A stretch of DNA of 64,000 nt, taken from positions 1 through 64,000 of the forward strand of contig JAANYP010002360.1 in the NCBI GenBank assembly GCA_020465985.1, in the 5' to 3' direction. A program made the translations under genes and the position numbers. The notes below the pieces were generated by a model. It saw nothing but the letters and a program-made list of their open reading frames with translations. It was not told where the DNA came from and did no database searches. This document shows positions 10,447-22,509 of this stretch, in pieces. How positions within the stretch are numbered: the stretch's first letter is position 1; the number at the start of each line of letters is the position of its first letter. The DNA comes from Centrapalus pauciflorus (taxonomy: Eukaryota; Streptophyta; Magnoliopsida; Asterales; Asteraceae).

Positions 10447-13101
10447 ATGGACAACAGTGCTGCAAATTTCTCATACTATGATAATGGCTCAATGGGCAAA
10501 CCTCCGAAGTTCAATCATCAGAACTTTTCTGGTTGGAAGTGCAGAATGATGCTCTACCTAGAGAATCTGGATGTACAACTACCAGAAATTGTAATGGAGG
10601 GTCCCTATGTGCTAACCTCTGTTACAACAATAACTCCTGCTGTTGAAGGAGCAGCTCCTGAGATCAGAACATTTGAGAAAGCAAAAGTTCAATGGTCTGA
10701 TGAAGACAAAAGATTGGTGGCTCTTGATGCAAAGGCCAGAAACAATCTGGTCATCTCTTTACCTGATGATGTGTTCAAACAGGTTGAGAAGATGAAGACT
10801 GCCAAGGAGATGTGGGATACTTTGTGTACCGTCTATGATGGACCCACAATCACACTGTATAACAGGATTAACAATCTTGTTAGACAGTATGAACTCTTCT
10901 TTGCAAAACCAAAGGAGACTCTCACAGAATCCTACACCAGGTTTACTGCTCTTGTGAATGATCTCAAAGCTGTTGGGATCACTAAGGACAGCCTTACTCT
11001 GGTGAACAAGTTTTTGGACATCCTCCCTGAACAATGGAATTACTTTTAAACAATTTTAAGAAATTCAGGTACAATCAGAAGTATGGATCTTGTCAACTTG
11101 TATGGATCTTTACTAAATGATGAACAGTCAAGGCAACGGAAGAGAAATGCCTTGGAGATGTCTAAAAATGGTGCAGCCTTTGTGGCTAATGTGAGATAGC
11201 CTGTGAGTCAGGTGAGTGATGTGTTCACTCAACCTGATCAACAGGATGATGATAAGGAGGAGGTGTCAGATGAGGAAGATAATGCAAATCTTGTTGAACA
11301 GGATGATGAGCAAATGATAGCTATGCTTGTCAAAAGGTTCAACAAGAAAAGGTTTGGAAGAAACATGCTGCAAGGAAGTTCAGGTGCTGGCAAAAAGAAG
11401 GCATTTGATAAATCCAAGGCTGAGTGCTTCCAATGTGGCAAAACTGGCCATATAGCTGCTGACTGTGTGTCAAAAGCTGTTGGTCAGTCATCCAAACCAT
11501 ACAAGACAAACAAGGATGATGGTTATAGGGTTAAGTACCTTATGTCCATGGCTAAGCTGAGGAAGTTGGAAAACTCAGTGGGTTCCAACCGCCAAAAGGG
11601 ACTCATGGCAGAGACTTGTGACTGGGAGGAATCTGATTCATCATCTGATGAAGAAGACAATCAATGTCTGATGGCCAACACTGATGTCCCATCAACAAGC
11701 AGTTTCAAACAGGATCTGGCTGAAGCTGAAGCTTTCAGCAGCTTGGAGAACTGGAATCCTACAATGATGTATAAGGTACAAAATTTTATGGCTTACAGCT
11801 CTGAAGAAAAGATTAAAATGTTTGAATATATGCTAGTTGATTTGAAAGCTGCTGTTGAGAAGAATGATGCTTTATTATCTGAAAACAGATCCTTAGTGGT
11901 GAAAAGGTTGAACAAGACTCCTTATGAGCTGCTCAAAGGGAGGAAGCCAAATGTCAGTTACTTCCATGTGTTTGGGTGTCCCTGCTTCATTCTGAATCAG
12001 AGGGACCAACTGACAAAGTTTGAACCTAAAGCTGATGAAGGTGTGTTTGTTGGCTACTCTGCTATCTCCAAAGCCTACAGAGTATACAACAACAAAAGAA
12101 AGGTGATAGACGAATCTATAAATGTCACCTTTGAAGAGTCCAAGAATGATTCCACCAAAGCTGTTCCTGAATCAGTTTCAGGAGAACTTAACTTTGATGA
12201 TCTGATGCATTCAAACAATGAAGAGGACTCAAAAGCTTCCACTACACCCAGTGTGGAACCTGTTAACTATGATGGGCATGATGATGATTATGTCAATACA
12301 TCCTGTGTGATTAAGTGTACTGACTTAATTACAACTGCATGTCCTGAACCTATCAATGCTGATTTTCCTAGTTCTTCTGCTGATATGTTCAATAGTGGTC
12401 AGACATGTTCAACAAGTGAACAGGCTCAAGGCAACAGTGTGTCTGAAAATCTTGAGAACTGTTCAACAGGACCTGCTGAAGATGTTAGCAACTCCGGTGA
12501 ATCATCAATGAAAAATGATCCTAAGTGGATCAGATGTCACCCCAATGATCAAATAATTGGTGACATCAACAAAGGGATACAAACACAGTGGGACAGCTTA
12601 GGGAACTTTTGTATGTTCTCTAGCTTTGTTTCACTAATGGAGCCAAAGAAGGTTGATGAAGCACTAAAAGATGCCAATTGGATCACTGCCATGCAAGAAG
12701 AGCTCAATCAGTTTGACAAAAACAATGTATGGAAGCTGGTCCCTGCTCCTAAAGGTAAAACCATAATTAACACTAAATGGGTTTTCAGGAATAAGATGGA
12801 TGAGCAAGGTCATGTCATTAGAAATAAGGCAAGACTGGTTGCTCAGGGCTACAGACAGGAGGAAGGAATTGATTATGATGAAACATTTGCTCCTGTGGCC
12901 AGGCTAGAAGCAATTCGTTTGTATCTAGCCTACGCTGCTCATAAGAGCATTAAGGTATTTCAAATGGATGTGAAGAGTGCATTTTTGAATGGGAAGCTGC
13001 AAGAAGAAGTTTATGTCAAGCAGCCTCCAGGTTTTGAAAATGAACAACATCCAGGTTTTGTCTATAAGTTGGACAAAGCTCTCTATGGTCTCAAACAAGC
13101 C
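10447..13101 (+). pseudogene. A2 gag fused in frame to integrase tail and RT start
   Basis: The start is ATG at 10447 (MDNSAANFS), because upstream codons overlap the primer site. Gag region: KFNHQNFSGWKCRMMLYLE, then AKEMWDTLCTVYDG and NLVRQYELFFAKP (UBN2-type copia gag). In-frame stops are TAA at 11047-11049 and TAG at 11197-11199. The zinc knuckle CFQCGKTGHIAADC is at about 11428-11469. At 11880 the gag coiled coil (AAVEKNDALLSENRS) jumps directly to the end of integrase (VVKRLNKTPYELLKGRKPN) and on into the RT N-terminus (TKWVFRNKMDEQGHV, KVFQMDVKSAFLNG). Protease and the DDE core are absent. The frame stays open from 11203 to 13140. A one-base loss near 13100 (QALEP for the QAP.AW motif) shifts into the next frame. 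Confidence 0.92.
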
Positions 13102-14168
13102 CTAGAGCCTGGTATGACACTCTTACTGAGTTCCTTATGAGCAATGGGTATTCCAGAGGTAAAGTGGATACTACACTGTTCATAAAGAAAGTGAAATCTG
13201 ACATTATGCTTGTTCAAATTTATGTGGATGATATAATATTTGGTTCTACTAATGAGCAGTTGTGCAAGAATTTTTCATTACTCATGAAATCCAAGTATGA
13301 AATGAGTATGATGGGAGAACTTACTTTCTTTTTAGGATTACAGGTTAAACAAACCTCAACTGGAATTTTTATAAATCAAAGAAAGTACACTTTAGATCTG
13401 TTGAAAAAGTTCAAATTTGATCAAAGTTCTCCTATTAAAACCCCAATGGCAACCAATGTAAAATTGGATGCTGATGCCAGTGGCAAAGCTGTTTCAGTAA
13501 CAGCTTACAGAGGCATGATTGGGAGCTTGCTATACTTAACTGCTAGTAGACCTGATATTATGTTTGCTACCTGTCTGTGTGCTAGGTTCCAAGCTGACCC
13601 AAAGGAGTCTCATCTAGCTGCTGTTAAAAGAATCTTCAGATACCTGAAGGGTACACCAGGTTTGGGTCTTTGGTATCCCAAAGACTCCAGCCTTGAACTA
13701 AAAGGTTATTCAGATTCTGATTTTGCAGGCTGCAGGCTAGACAGGAAAAGCATAACAGGTGGATGTCAACTCCTTGGTGGTAAGTTGATAAGTTGGTGTA
13801 GCAAGAAGCAGAACTCTGTGTCTACTTCTACTGCTGAAGCTGAGTACATTGCTGCTGGAAGCTGTTGTGGACAGATTCTTTGGATGCAGCATCAGCTTGA
13901 AGATTATGGTCTTGTGTATAGGAAAATTCCTATTTTGTGTGATAACACAAGTGCCATAACCATTTCCAACAATCCAGTATTTCATTCCAGAACAAAGCAT
14001 ATTGAAGTCAGGCATCACTTCATCAGGGATCACATTCAGAATGGTAATGTGGAGGTAAGTTTTATTTCGACAAATGAACAGCTTGCAGACATTTTCACCA
14101 AACCTCTGGATGAAACAAGGTTTAATTACCTTGTCAGCAAGCTGGGCATGTTAAACAAGAGTGACTAA
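13102..14168 (+). pseudogene. A2 pol, reverse transcriptase end and RNase H
   Basis: Continues pol after the frameshift near 13100. It has WYDTL in the shifted frame, then SNGYSRGKVDTTLF, catalytic YVDDIIFGSTNEQ, FFLGLQVKQTS, then RNase H with SDSDFAGCRLDRKS, AEAEYIAAGSCCGQ, ILCDNTSAI, KHIEVRHHFIRD and ADIFTKPLDE. It ends at TAA 14166-14168. No internal stops, so this half is well kept. The protein would copy element RNA inside virus-like particles, but it lacks its upstream start. Confidence 0.94.
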
Positions 14169-14350
14169 GTGTTTCTCAAAGGTCTAAGACTTTGTGTGTT
14201 TCACACTACTCAAGTCTCTTAGAACAGCTTAAGCAGAACAGATTATACATGTTCTGTACTTAGCCATTTGTCTGAAAAACTTGAACAGCTTGAGCACACA
14301 TCAGGCTGAACAATCATAGTTTACTAGTCCAGCCTGCTCTGATGGTCCAA
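14169..14350 (+). other. A2 region behind pol, left half
   Basis: Noncoding, aligned to 988-1120 of A3, with repeated GAACAG words. It stops at the B insertion and continues at 27796. Confidence 0.8.
14346..14350. repeat. Target-site duplication of B (TCCAA)
   Basis: TCCAA at 14346-14350 and again at 27791-27795. Removing B and one copy restores the alignment with A3 around 33930. Confidence 0.94.
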
Positions 14351-14996
14351 TGCAAGGTCTACCACTACGAGATCTATCTAGACGCGGAACCGTCAACGAG
14401 TGCGGAATCCTCGTTAACGGGTAGACGGAAACAATTCTCACTAGAAACACGGAGACTATCAGAAGCTGCACGAACTACACAAGAACGCACCTACGAACTG
14501 ACTCTCTCCGAAACGACACTAACACTGATGATAAACTTGAAATTGCTTAATGCTTAATCACTCTCGAATTCTGCAAAAAGTCTAATAATATTTCGAGTCT
14601 ATCCCTAATTATAGAGGCTAATTCGAGTCTGACATGGGCCAAACTCGAATCCGGCCCAAGGCCCATTCGAGTTTGTCCTCACTGACATTCTCGAATCTGC
14701 CTCAACAATACACATTCGAATCTGTCCAGGATCACATTCGAATCTGACATAGATTCGAATGCCAATCCTTATAGAATTCGAATCTGACTAACTTGTATTT
14801 GAAACTTATGTTATTAACTTATGCTTGAATTAATCTTTTGAACTTTATGTTTGAACTTCTTGTAATACGTTACATCAAGTTCAAACACACAAACAATGAT
14901 AAATATCAAACATATATAAACATATATATCAAACACTTACTAAAACCACAATGTTGGATCACTTAGACTGCTATCGTCACACAGGGTGTACCAACA
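14351..14996 (-). repeat. B 3' LTR
   Basis: 646 bp; in sense starts TGTTGGTACACC and ends at TTGCA (the other copy TTACA). It contains ten TCGA motifs at 14565-14779 spaced mostly 22-25 bp. Confidence 0.95.
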
Positions 14997-15010
14997 GACT
15001 CCCCCTTGAC
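14997..15010 (-). other. B polypurine tract
   Basis: Sense CAAGGGGGAGTC directly before the 3' LTR. Confidence 0.85.
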
Positions 15011-15054
15011 GATAGCTTCTAATAATTCACACATTTGATTAAAAACTTTGTTTA

Positions 15055-18000
15055 TTATTTATTCAAACTGCTTCCAGCATACAAACCCTTTTCAACACAC
15101 ACTTTAACTACATTCTCATACTTTCTAGCCTCACCATCCATATGAGTATCACTTGAAATCTTATGAGGATGCAAAATTTGAAGGTCATCTCGAGAAAGGT
15201 TTACCAGGTGAAGAGGATCATAGATTCTAAGAATCACCTTTTCTTCAAAATCTTCCATCACCGCTTCTCCCGTTTCACTCTCAACATACCACCAGTTCAG
15301 ATTTTTCATGACGTTCTGTGGCATAGGCTTGAGCGGCACCTTTCTTAGACATCTTACGGGTCTGTATTGAATCTTCATCCAAGGACGCCCAGTTAGAGGA
15401 TCAATTCGAGAAGGATCCTCTACTCTTTTTCCTATTCTTGGATTAAGGCGTTCAAAGTTCCTTGACCTTCCCTCTTTCCTTATGATTCTGGCAATTATAT
15501 CTGCGTAGGGGTCATTGCCGATATTGATTATTTCTTTCCAAGCTAAAACCTTGATCTCAATCTTCGGCAGTGAATTGAAGACTTTCAGAGATCTTCTGAG
15601 GTACTGGAGCCCATCTTTTCTCTTGATTATGAATAGCTGCAGGTCTCGATCAAAGAACCAGCTTAATATGCTTCCAGACAGCTTTCCAGTACCCGGCACC
15701 CTCATCTTCTTTTTCAGCTCTAAGTCCTTCTGCTCTGCCCTGAACCATAGCTTTCTTTTCTCTTCATTAGTTAGCTCTCTGGCAGGCTTTTCTGTTGATG
15801 ACTCAACATTTAAAGCAGCCTTCACCACTTCTATGTTAACAACATCATTTCCTTCTATCACATATGTATCAGTGATTGGATTTTGCTGGACTACGATCTC
15901 ATTGGCTTCATCGTCTTCGTCAGCACACCCCTCATCATCTTATCTCCAATCAACAATCTCTTCAGGAACAAATTCTCCCTCTTCTAGTTCCTCCATATCC
16001 TCTTCAAAGTCAAAGCCCAAGTCCATCGGGTCATCATCGAGATCCATGAGTGCATCAATCATCTCACTTATCTCATACTCTGTAGGTTTAGACGAACTGG
16101 CCTCTCCTACTTCACCTCCCAACTGACTAGGCTCCCCCTGAGACTGAGCAGCCTGAGCAGCAGAAAAATCTACTGGCTCATTCTGTCTTTGAGTGCTGGG
16201 ATCATTGCCCTGGTCATCTTCATTATCATCATCCTCCCTGCGAACTTCTTGATCACGACACGATGTCTCCCCCTGAGCCTGTAAATTTTTCATTAATTGC
16301 TCAACTAGGAAGCGCATCGATCTTAGCTCAGCTGCCTGATCAGCGACAAAAGTCTTTAACTCTACGTTCTCTTCCTGAACTTTTTCCACTATCTTTTTCA
16401 GATCGGCATTCTCGTTAGCAAGATTTGCGTTATGAGTATGAATCTCACCGATTGCCTTTGTTAGGCCTAAGATCTGGATATTTTGGAAGTCAACTCGAGT
16501 TTTTAGCTGCAGTAACCTTTGATTGTCGGCGTATGTGGATGAGGTTGATGGGATGGATTGAATTGGAGTTGGAATGATCGGCGATGGGATGTATGGTTCA
16601 TCATGAGGTGGTGATGGTGGAATGGTGGTTTGAGGGTCCTGAGGTTGAGGAATTTGAGGTTGAGGAATTTCAGGTTGTACTCTGAAGCTGAAGAAGATCC
16701 TTGCATAAATCTATGACTTTTGGCCCTTTGCCTCGTCACTAATGGTGCAACCTCTTCGTCTTCAAAATCAGAGTCATCAGACTCTCTCGTTGCTCGCCTC
16801 CTTGAAGCTTCTTCCGATACTATTAACCTTGATCCATAAGTTCCCATTTGAACACGAGGTTCTGTAGACACGGACTCTGGAGCTTCAGCCTCTATCTCCT
16901 CCATTTCTTCTGACTCAGTTGCAGATGATGACTCATCATTACCAGTCTGCTCTGGTTCTATTCGTCAACATCCCTAAGAACATCTTCTTCTCCCTCTGGA
17001 GGCTCAAGCAATTCTCCAACTAATGCTGCAGATATTTCTTCATTGGCATGAGGACCAGCTTCCCAAATTTCATGTAACGTCTGACACAACTGATCAAATT
17101 CACTTGGAACATTCGGAGGCCCTGCTTCTTGTACCTCTTGCTGTTGACTTGTCGAAGGCCTAGATGCCTGACTTTGACTCGCAGTAGCTCTCTGTCTTCT
17201 CCTTTGTGGCTGTGCACACGGTTGTTGTCGTTGTGGTTGTGGCGACTGTCTAGCTTGAACTTCCACTTCTCCTGCCCAGTTGGCATTATTTGATGCTTCA
17301 AAGTTCCTATCAATTACTGCCCCAAACAACGGTCGTTCGACTGGAACTGCCAACCTTCCTCTATGCGAGGAGCAATCAGCAAAAATCCTTTTATCCATCA
17401 CCGCTACGCTTTGAATTTCATTTTGCTGCGGCAAATTCGGCAAGAAATGCCTGATGAGCATCATTATGAATCGAGGATACAGCAGAAATTGTTGCTGCTC
17501 TGGAGCCGAGATTTGATGAACGAATTCCGAGAAAAACATTTGAGAAAAGCTGAATGGCCGATTATACACTAAAGCGATCATCCCAGATTGGATCTTCGAG
17601 ACAATATAATCAAAACCGGCTTTCTTGGCTGCAAAACAAACCATAAACACATGAGCCAAAAATCTCCATTGACCAATAAGCCCGCTCTTCATGTAAGAAG
17701 TCTTCGTAACATCTAAACTGTAACCCATCCTCTGAAAAGCTGCATGCCTAATACTTAAGGGAAAGTCAATAGGCCCAGACTCTTCTTCTTGAGATCCTAG
17801 CTGCAAAACCTGACGCAGCATATCGGCAGAAAACACCAATGGTTGTTCTGCTATCCTTGTTCTCAGCACTGTCGGGGTGACAGAGCAATCCACCTGTAGA
17901 TGATCATAGAACTGGCGAACATAGGGAATAACAATCTGAATGTTATGGGACAAAGCAAACGCAATCCTAGACTCTACTAGGAAATCCATCATTTGTCGAA

Positions 18001-18076
18001 AACCCTGCGCCTCAGGGATATGATGGTCGGGGGGAATGACCATATTGTGCTTCGGCACGAATACTCGAACAGCCAT
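15055..18076 (-). pseudogene. B extra ORF between pol and 3' LTR (about 1000 codons, broken)
   Basis: Starts MAVRVFVPKHNMVIPP at 18076. Residues 1-270 form a domain shared with the A-family extra ORF: VIPPDHHIPEAQGFRQMMDF matches TIPKN..GKGYDQMVEF, SADMLRQVL matches TADLLREVL, and LLYPRFIMMLIRHF matches RYPRFLSLIFRH. A Q/P/R-rich stretch follows (QPQRQQPCAQPQRRRQ), then an acidic/serine part, a coiled coil (VEKVQEENVELKTFV), an acidic block (DDNEDDQG) and a basic C-terminal domain with WWYVESETGEAV and VNLSRDDLQIL. Breaks: frameshifts near 16960 and 16680, and an in-frame TAA at 15940-15942. I see no signal peptide or clear membrane helix, so the label envelope is not supported. Function unknown. 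Confidence 0.8.
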
Positions 18077-20228
18077 ATCTGCACAATAGATAAACTATTA
18101 GAATTAATAAAAAAATCAATAAACTTGCCAAAATTCAAATTTGTTTTATTTTGAACTTGATTAAGTACAAAATCCAACACAAAAGAATTTCTACAAGTTT
18201 AATTAAATTTAAATTGAATAATTCAAATAAAATAACAGATTCGAATAGACAGATTCGAAGACACCCTATTTCGAGTTTGATGACAGATTCGAATGTAATG
18301 GTCTTCTCGAGTTTACTGACAAACTCGAGAATATTCACGATCAGATTCGAAATGTCGGCCCAACTCTTCACCAAAACCCATGATTTTAACCATTTTGAAC
18401 TTAGAAAATTACATACATTAGTCCAACTAGGTTCTAATCACTGATATTTGCCTTTAATTTGACCTTTTACCGTTCCAAACTTGGTAATTTTGAAAAATCC
18501 GATTTCGACCATCAAACCTTACAAAATTAGTGATTTTGACTTAAATGGTGTATTAAACTACATGAATCTTGTACAACCAAGTTGATTATACCTAGATGTA
18601 TCAGTAGAATCGAACACCCAAGTAAGAAACTCGACAAATTGTCATTTTAGAGGAAAACGGTAGACTCGAGGAAACAAATTCGAAATCGCCTAATAGATTC
18701 GAGAGTATAGATTCGAAAACAGATGACTTAATGATGTTACTGTTAACCTATTTATACCACCTACCTTCGAGTCTATGGCCACATTCGAATCTAATGACAG
18801 ATTCGAGGTCACCCAATTTCGAGTTTAAACTAAACTCGAATTTCCCAAAACACTTAGAAAATTTTGAAAATTTTGAAATAAATTCAACTTTTTCAACCTT
18901 ATTGTGTAACGGAATAAACTATGCCAAACCTTTTTCCCTAAGCACAAGATTTTCACGCAGTGTTTATTTTATCCAACTATGAATGCACCCTTAGAAATTT
19001 TTGACCTTTTTCCTAAGTAAAAAATAAAATAAAATAAAGCAAAATAAACTAAGGTAAAACACAATAAAATAAAATAAAAACTAAGTAAAAATAAAATTTT
19101 AAAATTTTGACCAAAAAATTTAACTTAGACATAAATTATATTTATTAAAATTTACAACCTAAGCTAAACACTTAACAAAATATTTTTAATGAGTATAGTC
19201 AAAGAAAGGTTCAATCAGATAGCGGTGTCAGATAGTCACTTTCAGTACTTAAACTTCCAAACACTTAGGAATTTTTGATTCCTTTGATTGTTTGTCGTGG
19301 AATACCCATTTAGCCGATTGTTGGTATTTACCTCTTTAAACATTCTACATTTCGGAATATCCCTTGGCATTTTTATTTATCATGAAATTATCTTACGTGA
19401 CTCAGACATAGACATACTTTTATGATCAAGGCATACAGACAATGATTCTAACTTGTTGGTATTTGCAAACTTTCTTTAAAAGACAAACATCGGACACGGG
19501 TCTGTATTTTCATACAACAGAGTGTCTTAGTTTGACTTAAAGTTTATTATTAAAGCTAGCAAGACAGCGGTGACAGGTCTGTACCGACGTACAACAGAGC
19601 GACTTATCTTGCTAACCCGAATCTAAACAGAGGCAACAGGTCTGTACTTACGTACAACAGAGTTACATGTTTTCGACTCTCAATTTTATATGATTTTTCA
19701 ATTCTTTCCATTTTAAGATGTATTTGATGTTGCTATACATCCCTAGAAAGTTTGCATACCTCATTTAGACTCAAAGTTTGTATGTCTTGTACATAAAAAT
19801 TAAGACCGATTGGTCATACATCTAAGTTAGTGACACGTTTGACTTTTTCTCGATTATTTTATTAGCCTTGAGACTCCCTATATGTATTATGCCTACCAAC
19901 ACATCAAACTAAAATAAAGTATAACACTTAGAATTTTAGGTGTATTATGTGTGAAAGCCTAAACACTTAGAGTTTGTAACGACTGTGCTAATTTTCGTCA
20001 CTTTGAACCTATATATCTAAGACTTAACTCCTTTTCTGATATTCTCTTTTTTGAATTTTTTTTATGGTTTTCTCTCTTTTTTCTTTTGTTTTTCATAAGA
20101 AATAGCAATAAAAGAATATAACCTACTAACTTACTAAAAATAGAAACTATCCTAATTTAGCAAGCTTACTATAAAAAGAAAGAAATACTACAGCTATAAA
20201 AGAAAATAAAACTTCTACTAAGGTCAAT
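18077..20228 (-). other. B noncoding gap between pol and extra ORF
   Basis: 2.15 kb, AT-rich, no ORF. In sense order it holds three hairpin-like ACAGGTCTGTA repeats (19498-19662), an A/T-rich simple stretch (about 19018-19100), a cluster of TTCGAA/CTCGAG motifs (18240-18840), and a T-rich segment ending TTGTGCAG two bases before the extra-ORF ATG (18079-18086). Confidence 0.8.
18079..18120 (-). promoter_or_regulatory. Splice-acceptor-like sequence at the B extra-ORF start
   Basis: In sense: T-rich tract, TTCTAAT (branch-point-like), then TATTGTGCAG, AT and the ATG. It matches a plant 3' splice site. No donor is assigned. Confidence 0.4.
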
Positions 20229-22509
20229 TTACTCTGGGTTGCGCAACCCATTTAGTTGAATTAAATATTCAAACCGTGACTTATCAAATGCTTCGGTAAA
20301 TAAATCTGCATTATTATCGTCCGTTGCCACTTTTACCAATTTGATTAAGTTCTTTTCCGCACAATCACGAATAAAATGATGCCTTATGTCTATGTGCTTT
20401 GTTTTACTGTGTTTAACTGGATTGTTAGTTATAGCAATTGTAGATTGATTATCTATCCTAATTGGAGTTTGAGTGTAAGCCAAACCGTAATCCCGCAATT
20501 GTTGTTGTATCCACAGAACCTGTGAGCAACAACTACCAGCAGCAACATACTCAGCCTCGCACGTTGACACGGCTACCGACGTCTGTTTCTTGCATTGCCA
20601 GGAAACCAGTCTCCCTCCTAGGAATTGACAACCTCCAGTTGTTGACTTGCGCGTCAAGCTGCATCCTCCGTAGTCTGAATCCGTGAACGCCTCCAATTCC
20701 AGATCACCCTCCGCGTGATACCAAAGTCCCAGCTTCGGTTTCGACTTGAGGTATCGTAGAATCCGCTTCACAGCTTTCATGTGCATCTCTTTCGGATTAG
20801 CTTGAAACCTAGCACAAATACAAACAGCAAACATGATGTCAGGTCTTGAAGCAGTTAAATACATAAGTGATCCAATCATGGCCCGATATAACGTCGGATC
20901 CACATCGGCATCACTTTCAGTACCCGATCCGAGATTGTGGTTCACTTGAATCGGCGTGCTGAAATGGGCAGTCAGTTTCGTTCCTTCCATCCCGAAGCGT
21001 TCCAATATGTCATAGACATACTTCGTCTGATGGATAAACATCCCTTCCTTCTTCTGGTCAACTTGTAACCCCAAAAAGAAATTTAACTCTCCCATAGCAC
21101 TCATCTCGAATTTCGACTTCATCACCTTCTCGAAATCTTTGCACGTCTGTTCGTCTGATGAACCAAAAATGATATCATCGACGTACACTTGTACCAAGAT
21201 GAAGTGTTCTCCCTTTCTCTTAACGAACAGTGTACTATCTATCCTACCCCTTTCAAACCCGTTTTCTAATAAATGGTTGGATAGAGTCTCATACCACGCC
21301 CTTGGTGCCTGATGCAATCCATATAGAGCCTTATCTAAACGATACACTCTATCAGAATATTTTGGATCTGTAAATCCGGGCGGCTGTTCTACATACACCA
21401 GCTCCTTCACTTTTCCATATAGGAAGGCACTCTTAACATCTAGTTGATATACCTTAAAGCCTTTGAAGGAAGCAAAAGCCAGAAACAACCTAATGGCTTC
21501 TAGCCTAGCTACTAGCGCAAACACCTCATTGTAATCGATTCCCTCCTCTTGGTTGAAACCCTTTACAACTAGCCTAGCCTTGTTGCGAGTGACTATACCC
21601 CGATCGTCTCTTTTGCACTTAAAAACCCATTTGGTTCCTATGGTAACTTCCCCTCGAGGTAATGGAACTAACTCCCACACTTCTAGTTTCCTAAACTGCG
21701 AAAGTTCTTCCTGCATCGCTTCAACCCAGGAGTTATCCTTAAGTGCCATTTGCACATTCTTAGGCTCTACTTGCGATATGAAACACGAATAGAGACAGGT
21801 ATGATATGCCTCGGAGTCGTTTATCATCGACAACAACACAGTGTTGTTATTCACACTACTCCTAGTCTTCACACCCTCGTTAGGATTTCCTATGATGCTT
21901 TCTATAGGATGGTTTTTTTTAAATATTAGAGGTCTCTATCTCGTCAACTCTCAGATTATCTCCTAAGTTAGATCCTATTTCACCTAATGGGGGAACAACC
22001 TCAGATTCCACATTTTCCTCCTCGTAGACAGTTTCCTCAGAGTTAGAATTTGTTGTCTAAGTCTGATTCTCAGTTGAAGGTGCCTCTGGATTAGTAACTT
22101 CTGGAGATCCATCTTCAGTCGCAGTAGGCTCGGATGCGGATTGAAATGTAGTCCTCGGAAAGGTATGACCTTCGTCATTCAGATGTAACGTCGCCATGTC
22201 CTTTTCGATTGTACCTGCATTTTCATCCAAAGGAATGTTAAATGACTCAAATAATTTATCATAGTCAAATATCCATTCCGGACCTGTTTGGGGTTCATGT
22301 GTATAACTTGTGACTTCAATGTTATACACAATTTCCACTGTACCATTTGTTTTGTTAAAAACCCATTTGTTTGGTGAGTTCGGCACATAACCTAGGAAGT
22401 ATCCTTCTTCAGCCTTTTCACCAAACTTAGGTTGGTGTTTTGTTCGCAAAAGAGTGCATGGTACCCCAAACGGTTCGAAGCCAGTTAAATTAGGTGGTCG
22501 TTTATTCAA
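20229..22509 (-). pseudogene. B pol, integrase tail, reverse transcriptase and RNase H
   Basis: Integrase C-terminus from 22509 (TGFEPFGVPCTLLRTKHQ, GYFLGYVPNSPNKW), an in-frame TAG at 22057-22059, and a shift near the T-run at 21910. From 21872 one frame of 547 codons encodes RT: TKWVFKCKRDDRGIVTRNKA, VYQLDVKSAFLYGK, QAPRAWYETL, catalytic YVDDIIFGSSDEQ. RNase H has FTDSDYGGCSLTRKS, CEAEYVAAGSC and RIDNQST. It ends at TCGRFEYL-type codons and TAA near 20231. FNQEEGIDYNEVFALVARLE has A where P is usual in the FAPVARLE motif. ADLFTEAF replaces the more common ADIFTKAF. Confidence 0.93.

Noticed and set aside
1..14168. Tandem A elements sharing one LTR, made by unequal recombination
   Set aside because: The CAGTT duplication at 1116-1120 and 33909-33913 and the rejoined alignment behind pol show that A2 inserted into A3.
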